A stretch of DNA of 64,000 nt, from NCBI RefSeq assembly GCF_000374865.1, contig NZ_KB895454.1, positions 1-64,000 on the forward strand, written 5' to 3'. Shown here piece after piece: positions 52,975 to 61,615 of the stretch; position 1 is the stretch's first letter, and each line of letters starts with the position of its first letter. The DNA comes from Arthrobacter sp. 135MFCol5.1 (GTDB lineage: Bacteria; Actinomycetota; Actinomycetes; Actinomycetales; Micrococcaceae). The position numbers were made by a program, and so were the translations under genes. Below the pieces are notes generated by a model, which was not told the DNA's origin, searched no databases, and was given only the letters and a program-made list of their open reading frames with translations.

Positions 52975-53913
52975 ATGCCCCAGCGCCTGATGCTGCTTGA
53001 CACTGCTTCCCTGTACTTTCGTGCCTTCTACGGCCTTCCGGACAGCATCCGGCGGCCGGACGGTACGCCGGTAAACGCTGTCCGCGGCCTGCTGGACATG
53101 ATCGCGCGGCTCACCACCGACTACCAAGCCACCCATCTGGTGGCGTGCTGGGACAACGACTGGCGGCCCCAGTGGCGGGTTAGCCTGATCCCCACGTACA
53201 AGGCACACCGGGTGGCGAAGGCGGTACCGGGCGGGACCGACATCGAGGTGGTCCCCGAGGGCCTTGAGGCCCAATTGCCCATGATCCGCCGGACCCTTGA
53301 GCTCGCCGGCATTGCCATCGTGGGGGCCGCAGACCATGAGGCCGACGACGTCGTGGGCACCTATGCCAGCCACGCCGCCTTCCCGGTGGACGTAGTCACA
53401 GGAGATCGGGACTTGTTCCAGGTTTGCGACGACGAACGCGGCGTCCGGGTGATCTACACCGCGCGCGGCATGAAGAACCTCGAGGTGGTCACGGAGGAAA
53501 CCGTGGTGGCCAAATACAAGGTCCTGCCGCAGCAGTATGCCGATTACGCCACCCTGCGCGGGGACGCCTCAGACGGACTGCCGGGCGTTGCCGGGATCGG
53601 TGAGAAGACGGCGTCGTCACTGCTCCTGAAGTACGGCACCCTGGAACGATTGCTGGCAGCAGCCGATGAGCCCGGCGGCGGGGTATCCGGCCCGGTCCGG
53701 GCCAGGCTGGACGCCGCCGCCGAATACCTGGAAGCCGCCCCCGCCGTCGTGCGCCTGGTCCGCAACCTGGAGCTGCCCACCCTGGACGAGGCGGGGGCCC
53801 GGCTCCGGCCCGTGACCGGCAGTCGGCGCGCCGGGCTTGAGCAGGCGGCCGGGGACTGGAACCTCGGAGGCTCGGTCCGCCGGCTGCTCGCCGCACTGGA
53901 CCAGCAAGCCTGA
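52975..53913 (+). CDS. 5'-3' exonuclease (FEN/PolI-type)
   Basis: A 312-residue stand-alone nuclease homologous to the N-terminal domain of DNA polymerase I. MLLDTASLYFRAFYGLP, VACWDNDWRPQWRVSLIPTY, ADHEADDVVGTYA and VVTGDRDLFQVCDD carry the acidic metal ligands; GDASDGLPGVAGIGEKTASS is the helix-hairpin-helix. It removes RNA primers or flaps. ATG 52975 is preceded by AGGATCAGGT; it starts 60 bp after the fusion gene on the same strand. Confidence 0.92.
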   Translation: MPQRLMLLDTASLYFRAFYGLPDSIRRPDGTPVNAVRGLLDMIARLTTDYQATHLVACWDNDWRPQWRVSLIPTYKAHRVAKAVPGGTDIEVVPEGLEAQLPMIRRTLELAGIAIVGAADHEADDVVGTYASHAAFPVDVVTGDRDLFQVCDDERGVRVIYTARGMKNLEVVTEETVVAKYKVLPQQYADYATLRGDASDGLPGVAGIGEKTASSLLLKYGTLERLLAAADEPGGGVSGPVRARLDAAAEYLEAAPAVVRLVRNLELPTLDEAGARLRPVTGSRRAGLEQAAGDWNLGGSVRRLLAALDQQA

Positions 53914-54123
53914 CGGACGACGCCGGTGCTGCCAGCCGGGTCCGGGATGACTGTTTATTGCGTAAAACCGGGACATGCTGGACGTCCCGGAGCCAGGTTT
54001 GGATGACGCCGGGTGTACGGCCGTGACGTTTCGTTGCGGCGGGCGTCGGCTCATTTCAGGCGGTTTGAACGTGCAATCCGCTGATGGTTTGGTGAGGTAA
54101 CGATCCAAACGAGAGGCCACATT

Positions 54124-54639
54124 ATGACCGCCACATCAGATCTCGCTCCACGCCGGCTTCGGGATATCTTTGGAACTTTTGCCAGCGGATTGACGGTAAT
54201 CACAAGCTCCACGCCACAAGGGCCGGCAGGCTTTACGTGCCAGTCGTTCGCGTCCCTGTCCCTGGACCCGGCGCTCGTCACGTTCAGCCCGGCGCGTACG
54301 TCCACCACCTGGCCTGTGCTCCGCAGTGCGGGCACCTTCGCCATCAACATCCTCCCGGCTGAACACCAGCACCTCGCAGGTCAGTTCGCCCGCTCCGGGG
54401 CGGACAAGTTCGCCGGAGTCAGCCACACGTCGTCGCCCTTGGGCAATCCCGTCCTGGATGACGCCCTGGCTTGGCTCGACTGCGAACTGCACGCGGAATA
54501 CGACGGCGGTGACCACACCATCGTGGTGGCCGCGGTACGGCACCTGGATGCCCGGGTGGACGCTGAGCCGCTGTTGTTTTTCAAGGGACGCTATGCAGGG
54601 ATCTCGCCGGTCGAACGCCTGCTCGAAGCTGCAGGCTGA
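54124..54639 (+). CDS. Flavin reductase family protein (FMN-binding split barrel)
   Basis: A 171-residue protein of the HpaC/ActVB-type reductase family. DIFGTFASGLTVITSSTPQG, GFTCQSFASLSLDPALVTF, STTWPVLRSAGTFAINIL and the C-terminal LLFFKGRYAGISPVER are the flavin-binding signatures. It transfers hydride from NAD(P)H to FMN or FAD and releases reduced flavin for a monooxygenase. The nearest candidate partner is the RibA-monooxygenase fusion 1.2 kb upstream on the same strand. GAGAGG precedes the ATG. Confidence 0.92.
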   Translation: MTATSDLAPRRLRDIFGTFASGLTVITSSTPQGPAGFTCQSFASLSLDPALVTFSPARTSTTWPVLRSAGTFAINILPAEHQHLAGQFARSGADKFAGVSHTSSPLGNPVLDDALAWLDCELHAEYDGGDHTIVVAAVRHLDARVDAEPLLFFKGRYAGISPVERLLEAAG

Positions 54640-54710
54640 CCGGGGCCGGTTTGTCGGCCGGCCCACCGTCCCGGCGTCAACCCCCGGCTCTTGAATCAGC
54701 CCCGCCAAGT

Positions 54711-54746
54711 AGTAAGCTTGCTGAGCAATACCAGTAAGCGTGCTGA
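54711..54746. repeat. Direct repeat upstream of a small membrane-protein gene
   Basis: AGTAAGCTTGCTGA (54711-54724) and AGTAAGCGTGCTGA (54733-54746) match at 13 of 14 positions, start to start 22 bp apart, 24 bp before the ATG at 54770. Each unit is itself roughly palindromic around AGCTT or AGCGT. They could be tandem regulator sites. Confidence 0.5.
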
Positions 54747-54769
54747 CTAAATGGGATGGAGCAGGAGCC

Positions 54770-55072
54770 ATGGGCGTTATCTCAGGAACGGCCCTGTCAG
54801 TGATGTTGACCGCCGGCGGCGTGGCGATGGCAGCCGAAGGGGGCCCGGGAGCCGGGCAACATTACGTTGCCGGACACGTGCTCCTCGGGATGGGGATCGG
54901 CTTGTTCCTCACCACCTGGATCCGCACCGCGGTCCGCCACTTCCTGGCGCGGTCGACTTTCGGCTCGCGGAGGACGCCGGCAGCCCAGGAGCACGCGGAC
55001 CCCGCCACCGTTACCGCCCTGCCCCAGCGCGCACCCTCCGTCGTCCCGCTCCGTGGCCGGCATGCGGCCTGA
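54770..55072 (+). CDS. Small membrane protein
   Basis: A 100-residue protein; ATG 54770 follows GGAGCAGGAGCC. Two hydrophobic segments (MGVISGTALSVMLTAGGVAM and HVLLGMGIGLFLTTWI) flank a short Gly-rich loop, and the C-terminal ~50 residues are hydrophilic. No family recognised. The next gene overlaps its 3' end, so the two are probably one unit, behind the direct repeat at 54711-54746. Confidence 0.65.
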   Translation: MGVISGTALSVMLTAGGVAMAAEGGPGAGQHYVAGHVLLGMGIGLFLTTWIRTAVRHFLARSTFGSRRTPAAQEHADPATVTALPQRAPSVVPLRGRHAA

Positions 55073-55652
55073 AGCCGGACGCGACACGGACAATGACCGC
55101 GTGACAGAGCCCGGCAGCCGGCGGCGCCGCGGAACGCGTGCCCTGATCCTCGTGTGCGTTGCCGTCGCGGCCATACTGGTTGCCGGCGCTGCGGGCATCG
55201 GTCCCGGGCGCACCGACCAGGGCGTGCTGCGGGGCTTCCAGGTCCGGGTGCTGGGCATCAGCCAGGCGGCGGCCGAAAACAGGATGGACGGCGCTTTGTC
55301 AGCCCTTGAGGCACTGGAGAAAGACCTCGGCGAGGCGGCGGCGGACGGGCGGCTTTCACCCGAGCGGTACAACGGCATCCACAGCGCACTGGCCTCCGTC
55401 CGGGCCGACATCGCAGCAAAGGTCGCGGCAGTTGCGCCCCCCGAGGCACCACAGGCTGCTCCGGCCGGCGGCGAGCTGTCCGCAGCACCGGGTGAGGCTG
55501 GAAGCGTTCCGGCCGAACCGGCCGAACCGGCCGAACCGGCCGTGGCGGCCGTGGCGCCTGAACCGGCGCCCGCCGCCGATCCGCCGGGCGCGGGGCGTTC
55601 GAATGCGGCGAAGGAAGCCAAGGGCAAGGCCAAAGGCCAAGGCAAGCCCTGA
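55062..55652 (+). CDS. Hypothetical single-pass protein with Pro/Ala/Glu repeats
   Basis: A 196-residue protein (GTG 55101 is an alternative start). A basic N-terminus and one membrane segment (ALILVCVAVAAILVAGAAGI) come first, then a helical domain (NRMDGALSALEALEKDLGEA, ERYNGIHSALASVRADIAAK), then an Ala/Pro/Glu-rich tail encoded partly by 9-bp tandem repeats, ending KAKGQGKP. The layout suggests an anchored extracytoplasmic protein. No family recognised; it overlaps the preceding small membrane-protein gene. Confidence 0.65.
   Translation: MRPEAGRDTDNDRVTEPGSRRRRGTRALILVCVAVAAILVAGAAGIGPGRTDQGVLRGFQVRVLGISQAAAENRMDGALSALEALEKDLGEAAADGRLSPERYNGIHSALASVRADIAAKVAAVAPPEAPQAAPAGGELSAAPGEAGSVPAEPAEPAEPAVAAVAPEPAPAADPPGAGRSNAAKEAKGKAKGQGKP
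55509..55544 (+). repeat. Tandem 9-bp repeat inside a coding region
   Basis: CCGGCCGAA occurs three times in tandem (55509-55535) with a degenerate fourth copy (55536-55544), encoding Pro-Ala-Glu units of the tail of the 55062-55652 protein. Copy number may vary between strains. Confidence 0.8.
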
Positions 55653-55695
55653 CCGGGCGCCAAAGAACTCGTCCCGGTCAGGGGAGAATAGATGG

Positions 55696-58299
55696 ATGAT
55701 TCCTGCTGCAGGCCAAGCCGACGACGGCTTTGACCTCCGTGCCATTGGCGCCGGCCTTGCCTTCGCAGCCTCCGTTCCCCGGCTGCGGCAGGCACTGGAA
55801 ACCGGCCCCGGGGCCGCCGCCGTGGTGCAGGCCCCGCCGGGAACCGGAAAGACCACCCTCGTCCCGCCCCTGCTGGCCAACCTTGTGGGCACCTCGGGCC
55901 GCGTCGTCGTCACCCAGCCGCGGCGCGTCGCAGCCCGCGCAGCAGCCCGGCGGCTCTCGGAACTTGTTGGCAGCCCGGCTGCCGGGCGGGTGGGCTACAC
56001 GGTCCGCGGCGAACGCCGGGCAGGCCCGGACACCCGGATTGAGTTCGTCACCCCCGGCATCCTCCTGCGCCGGCTCCTGGCGGACCCGGGCCTGGACGGG
56101 ACGTCCGCCGTCGTCCTGGACGAGGTGCACGAACGCGGCCTCGAAACCGACCTCCTGGTCGGGATGCTCGCCGAGGTCCGCGAGCTGCGCGGTGACCTTG
56201 CCGTCGTCGCCATGTCAGCGACCCTCGACGCACCCAGGTTTGCTGCGCTGCTGGGCACATCCGGCCGCCCGGTCCCCGTGGTGGACTGCCCGGCGGTGCA
56301 TTACCCGCTCGAGGTGCAGTGGCTCCCGGCACAAAGCCCGCGCCTTGACGCCGGGGGAGTGACGCGCGCTTTCCTTGACGAAGTGGCCGCCACGGCTGCG
56401 GAGGCCCACGCTGCGGCAGACAGCTCCGTGGACGCCCTGGTCTTCGTTCCGGGAGCCCGGGAGGTCTCGCACGTGGCCGCGGCCCTGCGCGGCAGGCTGG
56501 GCAGCAGCGTGGATGTCCTGGAACTGCACGGCCGGATTGGTGCGGCCGAACAGGACAGGGCCGTGTCCGGCCGGCACCCCGGGGACGGCCCACGGATCGT
56601 CGTCTCCACGGACCTTGCCGAGTCGTCCCTGACCGTGCCCGGCGTGCGGTTGGTCATCGATTCCGGCCTGGCCCGGGAGCCCAGGCGCGATGCGGGCCGC
56701 GGAATGAGCGGGCTTGTCACCGTTTCCTGTTCCCGGGCATCCGCTGAGCAACGCGCAGGACGCGCGGCCCGGCAAGGCCCGGGCACCGTGGTCCGCTGTT
56801 ACAGCCAGCAGGCCTACGGTGCCGCGCCGGCGCACGTCACGCCGGAGATCAACGTGGCGGACCTGACCAGCGCGGCGTTGACCCTGGCCTGCTGGGGCTC
56901 GCCCGGCGGGAAGGGCTTGCCCCTGCCGGACGCGCCGCCCCGCCAGGCCATGGCTGACGCCGTCGAGGTCCTGCGGGAGCTCGGCGCCGTAACCGACGAC
57001 GGCCACGTGACGGCCGAAGGCCGGCTGCTCGCGGCCGTACCCGCCGACCCCCGGCTCGCCCGGGCGTTGCTTGAAGGTGCCGCATCCGCCGGGACCCGGC
57101 TGGCCGCTGAGGTGGTGGCTGCGCTCTCCGGGGACCACCGCACGCCCGGGGCGGACCTGCCCCGGCTCCTGGCCCAGCTGCGGGCAGATCCCGGGCCTGC
57201 CGGCCGGCGTTGGGCCGAGGAAGCCAAACGCCTGGCGTCCCTGGCCCGCCGGCAGCCGGACCGCCATGCCCCGGTTCCCGCGGCGTTGCCCCCTGGCCGG
57301 GGCGAAGCTGTGGGCGCCGTCGTCGCCCTCGCCTATCCCGACCGCGTGGCACGCCGCGTCCCCGGCAGCGAGGGGTCGGGGCAGTACTTGTTCACGTCGG
57401 GCACCCGGGCGGGCCTCCCCGGCGGCAGTACCCTCTCAGGCCACGAATGGCTGGCCGTGGCCGACGTTTCGCGGGCCGGTGGCCGGGACGCGGCCGGAAC
57501 CGGTGCCGTGATCCGCGCCGCGGCACCCTTGTCCGCCACCATGGCCGAAACTGCGGCCGCGCACCTGCTGGCTGAAACCGTGGACACGCGCTTCAGCGGA
57601 GGGCGGCTGACGGCCCGCAGGACCAAGCGGCTGGGGGCGGTCGTACTTGCCTCGACACCGGTGCGTCCCACGGCCGCCCAAGGCAGGGCCGCGGTGGCAG
57701 CCGCTTTCCAGGCGGGCGGGCTGGCAGCCCTTTCCTGGCCGACGGCGGCGGCCTCCTTCCGGAGCCGGCTCGCTTTCCTGCACCGCCAGGCAGGGGAGCC
57801 GTGGCCCGATGTCTCGGATACGGCCCTGCTGGCCCGGCTGGAAGAGTGGCTGGGAACCGGGTTGGAAGCCCTCGCCGCGGGGGCGCCGCTGGATTCCCTC
57901 GACCTGGCCGGGGCGCTGCGCGGGCTGCTCCCGTGGCCCGAGGCCGCCAGGCTCGACGAGCTCGCTCCGGAATGGCTTGAAGTGCCCAGCGGTTCGCGGG
58001 TCCGGATCGAGTACCCGGAGCCTGGCGACGACGGCGCGGCGCCCGTGGTGGCGGTGAAACTCCAGGAATGCTTCGGGCTGGCTGAATCACCCCGGCTTGC
58101 CGGCGGACGGGTTCCGGTGCTCTTCCACCTGCTGTCCCCGGCACGCCGCCCCCTGGCCGTCACGGACGACCTGACCTCTTTCTGGTCCGGCCCATATGCC
58201 CAGGTGCGTACCGAAATGCGCGGCCGCTACCCCAAGCACCCCTGGCCGGAGGATCCGTGGTCAGCCCCGGCGAGCGCACGCGCCAAGCCACGCACATAG
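55696..58299 (+). CDS. hrpB: ATP-dependent helicase HrpB
   Basis: An 867-residue DEAH-type superfamily 2 helicase. ATG 55696 follows GGGGAG. Motif I is QAPPGTGKTTLVPP (residues ~45-58), motif Ia TQPRRVAARAAA, motif II LDEVHERGLETD, motif III MSATLD, and motif VI EQRAGRAARQGPG. A helicase-associated domain and the C-terminal HrpB domain (EWLEVPSGSRVRIEYPEPGD, VAVKLQECFGLAESPRL, GPYAQVRTEMRGRYPKHPWPE) are complete. Length is normal for the family. RNA substrate unknown. Confidence 0.95.
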   Translation: MIPAAGQADDGFDLRAIGAGLAFAASVPRLRQALETGPGAAAVVQAPPGTGKTTLVPPLLANLVGTSGRVVVTQPRRVAARAAARRLSELVGSPAAGRVGYTVRGERRAGPDTRIEFVTPGILLRRLLADPGLDGTSAVVLDEVHERGLETDLLVGMLAEVRELRGDLAVVAMSATLDAPRFAALLGTSGRPVPVVDCPAVHYPLEVQWLPAQSPRLDAGGVTRAFLDEVAATAAEAHAAADSSVDALVFVPGAREVSHVAAALRGRLGSSVDVLELHGRIGAAEQDRAVSGRHPGDGPRIVVSTDLAESSLTVPGVRLVIDSGLAREPRRDAGRGMSGLVTVSCSRASAEQRAGRAARQGPGTVVRCYSQQAYGAAPAHVTPEINVADLTSAALTLACWGSPGGKGLPLPDAPPRQAMADAVEVLRELGAVTDDGHVTAEGRLLAAVPADPRLARALLEGAASAGTRLAAEVVAALSGDHRTPGADLPRLLAQLRADPGPAGRRWAEEAKRLASLARRQPDRHAPVPAALPPGRGEAVGAVVALAYPDRVARRVPGSEGSGQYLFTSGTRAGLPGGSTLSGHEWLAVADVSRAGGRDAAGTGAVIRAAAPLSATMAETAAAHLLAETVDTRFSGGRLTARRTKRLGAVVLASTPVRPTAAQGRAAVAAAFQAGGLAALSWPTAAASFRSRLAFLHRQAGEPWPDVSDTALLARLEEWLGTGLEALAAGAPLDSLDLAGALRGLLPWPEAARLDELAPEWLEVPSGSRVRIEYPEPGDDGAAPVVAVKLQECFGLAESPRLAGGRVPVLFHLLSPARRPLAVTDDLTSFWSGPYAQVRTEMRGRYPKHPWPEDPWSAPASARAKPRT

Positions 58300-58315
58300 G
58301 GCCGTTAGGGGGCGG

Positions 58316-58339
58316 CGGGCAGCACCCGCGGCCTGCCCG
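58316..58339. terminator. Hairpin between convergent hrpB and hydrolase genes
   Basis: CGGGCAG (58316-58322), a 10-base loop, CTGCCCG (58333-58339), 17 bp after the hrpB stop. GC-rich and without a U-tract. Confidence 0.4.
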
Positions 58340-58376
58340 TGAGGTATCAGATGAACGGGCGACGCTGCCAGGCGCC

Positions 58377-59054
58377 CTAAGCGTGCGCGGCGATGAACCG
58401 GGCCACTGGAAGCGCCAGCGACGCACCCACCTCGTCGGTGGGGCGCTTGTTTCCCGCCACGGCAAAGGAGTGGTCACCGCCCTCCACCCACTCCAGGACC
58501 GCATTGGAGCCGATCCGGGCCACGACGTCCGTCAAAATGTGGGGGGTGGCAAACGTGTCGCGCGTTCCCTGCAGGAACAGCATCGGCACCGTGATCCCGT
58601 ACAGGTGCCCGTCCCGGAGTTTCTCCGGTTTGCCGGGGGCATGCAGCGGGTAGCCCAGGTACACCAGGCCCTGGGCGGCCATGCCGTCGGCAACGGCCAT
58701 GGATGCCATCCTGCCGCCGAATGACTTGCCCGCCGCCCAGACGGGGCCGCTGTCGCCGTTGGCCTTCGCCTGGGCGCGGGCTGTGTCCATAGCGGCCCGC
58801 CAGGCGGCGATGGCAGCCGGAGGGCGGTCGGGGAACTTCCGCCCTGCCTCCCGGTACGGAAAATTGAAGCGCAGGGTGGCCAGGCCCAGGCCGTTAAGGG
58901 CGTCCGTGAATCCGCGCAGGAACGGGTGGTCCATCCCGGCTCCTGCGCCGTGCGCCACCACCACTGTTGCGGTGGGTTGGTGCGGGCGCGCGTAGATGGC
59001 CGAAAACGTGGCGTCACCTGCAGCGATGACGAGCTGATGGTCGGGGTGGGGCAT
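58377..59054 (-). CDS. Tex30/KANL3-like alpha/beta hydrolase
   Basis: A 225-residue hydrolase. TVVVAHGAGAGMDHPFLRGF is the oxyanion segment, ATLRFNFPYREAGRKFPDRP the family signature, WAAGKSFGGRMASM the nucleophile elbow, and LFLQGTRDTFATP and EWVEGGDHSFAVAG provide the acid and His. This is the Tex30/KANL3 group, whose substrates are unknown; dienelactone-hydrolase-like activity is possible. Cytoplasmic. Divergent from the LigD polymerase gene. Confidence 0.88.
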   Translation of the reverse strand: MPHPDHQLVIAAGDATFSAIYARPHQPTATVVVAHGAGAGMDHPFLRGFTDALNGLGLATLRFNFPYREAGRKFPDRPPAAIAAWRAAMDTARAQAKANGDSGPVWAAGKSFGGRMASMAVADGMAAQGLVYLGYPLHAPGKPEKLRDGHLYGITVPMLFLQGTRDTFATPHILTDVVARIGSNAVLEWVEGGDHSFAVAGNKRPTDEVGASLALPVARFIAAHA

Positions 59055-59122
59055 GGATCCATCATGCCCGAGGGCGGCCGCATATGCCGGTGTCTGCCGG
59101 CGGCCGGGTGTACGTTGTCCCC

Positions 59123-60160
59123 ATGGCGAGCGAACAGACCACCATCACCGTCCAAGGTCCCAACGGCGAGCGCGAAATGCGCATCTCCAGCCCCAGCCGC
59201 GTCCTCTGGCCGGACTTGGGCCTGACCAAGTTGGACCTCGCCAGGTATATCTGCGACGTGGGGGAGGCCTTCATTGCCGCCAACGGGGACCGGCCCGTGT
59301 CCCTCCAGCGGTACTCGGACAACATCGAAGGCGAGATGTTCTTCTCAAAGAACCCGCCAAAGGGCACGCCGGACTTCGTCAGGTCCGTCAAGGTGGTGTA
59401 CCCCAGCGCCAGGTCCCATCCCCAACTGGTCCTTGACGAACCGGCAGCTGCCGTCTGGGCCGTCCAGATGAACACCGTGGTCTTCCACCCCTGGCCGTCC
59501 CGGGCGGAAAACACCGACAATCCGGACCAACTCCGCATCGACCTCGACCCGCAGCCCGGGACAGATTTCGGCGACGCCGTCCCCGCTGCCCTGGTGCTCA
59601 AGGACGTCCTTGCGGAGGCAGGGCTCACCGGCTTCGTCAAGACCTCCGGAAACCGCGGCCTGCACGTCTACGCTCCCATCGAGCCAAACCGCGAGTTCCT
59701 TGATGTCCGGCACGCCGTCATCGCCGCCGCCCGGGAGGTGGAGCGCCGGATCCCGGACAAGGTGACCACGGCCTGGTGGAAGGAAGAACGCGGCCGCCGG
59801 GTGTTCCTCGACTACAACCAGGCCAACCGGGACCGTACCATCGCCGGCGCCTACAGCCCGCGGGCCCTCCCGCACGCCCCCGTGTCCTGCCCCCTCACCT
59901 GGGCGGAACTGGAAAAAGCGGATCCAAAGAACTTCACCATCCTGACGGTGCCGGAACGCTTGAAGACGGTGGGAGATCCCTGGGCTGACTTCAGCGCCAA
60001 GCCCGGCACCATCGACACGCTCCTGGAATGGTGGGACCGGGACTGCAAGGACGGACTCGGGGAGATGCCCTTCCCGCCGGACTACCCCAAGATGCCGGGC
60101 GAACCGCCCAGGGTGCAGCCCAGCCGGGCAAGAAAGCCGGCCGACGCCAACAACGACTGA
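59123..60160 (+). CDS. ligD: Stand-alone LigD polymerase domain (NHEJ primase-polymerase)
   Basis: A 345-residue archaeo-eukaryotic-primase-type polymerase. LQRYSDNIEGEMFFSKNPPK, VWAVQMNTVVFHPWPSR, the catalytic RIDLDPQPG (Asp140 and Asp142), VKTSGNRGLHVYAPIEPN and GRRVFLDYNQANRDRTIAGA are all intact. It fills gaps with ribo- or deoxynucleotides during non-homologous end joining. Ligase and nuclease domains are absent, as in other actinobacteria with split LigD. ATG 59123 is preceded by TACGTT at 11 bp and no ribosome site, so it looks leaderless. Confidence 0.93.
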   Translation: MASEQTTITVQGPNGEREMRISSPSRVLWPDLGLTKLDLARYICDVGEAFIAANGDRPVSLQRYSDNIEGEMFFSKNPPKGTPDFVRSVKVVYPSARSHPQLVLDEPAAAVWAVQMNTVVFHPWPSRAENTDNPDQLRIDLDPQPGTDFGDAVPAALVLKDVLAEAGLTGFVKTSGNRGLHVYAPIEPNREFLDVRHAVIAAAREVERRIPDKVTTAWWKEERGRRVFLDYNQANRDRTIAGAYSPRALPHAPVSCPLTWAELEKADPKNFTILTVPERLKTVGDPWADFSAKPGTIDTLLEWWDRDCKDGLGEMPFPPDYPKMPGEPPRVQPSRARKPADANND

Positions 60161-60185
60161 CCCGGGCCCGACACGACGGGCACGT

Positions 60186-60245
60186 TGGCCCTGTGGCGGC
60201 GCCGTCGTCGTCGGACAGTACGACGGCGGCGCCGCCACAGGGCCA
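60186..60245. terminator. Very long hairpin between convergent genes
   Basis: Two 25-bp arms (60186-60210 and 60221-60245) pair with a single mismatch around a 10-base loop; the arms begin TGGCCCTGTGGCGGCGCC and end with the complement. It lies between the convergent LigD-polymerase and YciO genes, so a bidirectional terminator is likely. It lacks a U-tract, and its length is unusual. Confidence 0.7.
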
Positions 60246-60267
60246 CGCCACCGCAGGTGCGGCGAGG

Positions 60268-60888
60268 CTATTCGAAGCGGGACGGGTCGCCCATGCCGCG
60301 CCGGACCACCTCGGCCACCCCGCTGGAGAAGTCGACCACAGTGGTGGGCTCGGCGCCGCAGTCTCCGGCGTCGATCACCGCATCCACCTGGTGGTCCAGC
60401 CGCTCCTTGATTTCCCAGCCGACGGTCAGCGGTTCGTCCTCATCCGGCAGCAGGAGCGTGCTCGAGAGCAGGGGCTCACCAAGTTCGGCGAGCAATGCCT
60501 GAACCACCCGGTTGTCCGGAATGCGCACCCCCACCGTTTTCTTCTTCGGGTGGAGCAGCCGCTTCGGAACCTCCTTGGTGGCAGGAAGGATGAACGTGTA
60601 GCTGCCCGGAGTGACGGCCTTGATGCTGCGGAAGACATCGTTCCCAATGTTCACGAACTGGCCCAGCTGGGCGAAATCCCGGCACACGAGGGTGAAATGG
60701 TGCTTGTCATCCAGGTGGCGGATGCTTCGGATCCGGTCCAAGGCATCCTTGTTGCCCATCTGGGCTCCCAAGGCATAGCAGGAGTCCGTGGGGTAGGCGA
60801 TCAGTCCGCCGTCGCGAATCATTTTGACTGCCTGCGCAATGGCGCGCGGCTGGGGGTCGTGCGGATGAACATCAAAGAATCTGGCCAT
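60268..60888 (-). CDS. YciO/Sua5-family threonylcarbamoyl-AMP synthase-like protein
   Basis: A 206-residue protein. IAYPTDSCYALGAQMGNKDA, KHHFTLVCRDFAQLGQFVNI, GSYTFILPATKEVPKRLLH, TVGVRIPDNRVVQALLAELG and EPLLSSTLLLPDEDEPL are the YrdC-fold motifs that bind ATP, threonine and bicarbonate. The KKKTVGVRIPDN pattern and the absence of the C-terminal Sua5 domain place it in the YciO branch, whose role in tRNA t6A synthesis is less certain. ATG 60888 is chosen over GTG 60891. Confidence 0.9.
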   Translation of the reverse strand: MARFFDVHPHDPQPRAIAQAVKMIRDGGLIAYPTDSCYALGAQMGNKDALDRIRSIRHLDDKHHFTLVCRDFAQLGQFVNIGNDVFRSIKAVTPGSYTFILPATKEVPKRLLHPKKKTVGVRIPDNRVVQALLAELGEPLLSSTLLLPDEDEPLTVGWEIKERLDHQVDAVIDAGDCGAEPTTVVDFSSGVAEVVRRGMGDPSRFE

Positions 60889-61062
60889 CACCCGAGCCTA
60901 CGTTCCCTGGGCCGCACCGCACCATCACCCGGGGCACGTTGAGGCTGCCCTTTCGATCGCTCAAACACGGGATGAACAGGGGAGGCATCCCCTACCGGGC
61001 CGGCGCCGGATCGGGCAGGATGGTTTCTGCACCCGTTCCGGCCATGTTAAGGAGACCCCGCT

Positions 61063-61494
61063 ATGCCCACCATCCTCAACCCCTACCTGAGCTTCCGGGA
61101 CAACGCCCGGGAGGCAATGAACTTCTACCAGTCTGTCTTTGGCGGCGAACTGACACTGAGCACGTTCGCCGACTTCCAGGCCAGCGACGATCCTGCCGAA
61201 GCCGAGAAGATCATGCACGGCATGCTCACCACCACCCAAGGCCTGGTGCTCATGGGTGCCGACACCCCGAACAGTATGGAATACCACCCGGGTTCATCGA
61301 TCTCGGTGTCCCTGAGCGGGGACGACGAAGGGGAGCTCCGGGGCTACTTCGAGAAGCTCAGCGGTGAGGGCGGTGCGGTCACGGTCCCCATGGAAAAAGC
61401 GCCGTGGGGCGACGTTTTCGGCATGTGCGTGGACCGTTTCGGAGTGTCCTGGCTGGTCAACGTCAACGGCGCGCAAGCCACGCAGGCTCCCTGA
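61063..61494 (+). CDS. VOC family protein (PhnB/glyoxalase-like)
   Basis: A 143-residue protein: ILNPYLSFRDNAREAMNFYQ, SVFGGELTLSTF, GSSISVSLSGDDEGEL and DRFGVSWLVNVN. It is the second copy in the window of the PhnB-like VOC fold (compare 3068-3469). AAGGAG precedes the ATG. Monocistronic. Substrate unknown. Confidence 0.9.
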   Translation: MPTILNPYLSFRDNAREAMNFYQSVFGGELTLSTFADFQASDDPAEAEKIMHGMLTTTQGLVLMGADTPNSMEYHPGSSISVSLSGDDEGELRGYFEKLSGEGGAVTVPMEKAPWGDVFGMCVDRFGVSWLVNVNGAQATQAP

Positions 61495-61615
61495 CCGCAA
61501 CCTGCCCGGGCCTACGTGGCGGGGACGGCCGGCCACTGCAGTTCCTGCCGCGACCCGGACGAATCCACCCTGCCCACTCCTTGAGGCGGGCCCGCCGTGC
61601 TGCGAGGATGGAGGG

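Noticed and set aside
55159-55695. A 179-codon upstream extension of the hrpB frame
   Set aside because: It overlaps the 55062-55652 gene in another frame, is rich in Arg and Pro with no helicase features, and a good ribosome site precedes ATG 55696.
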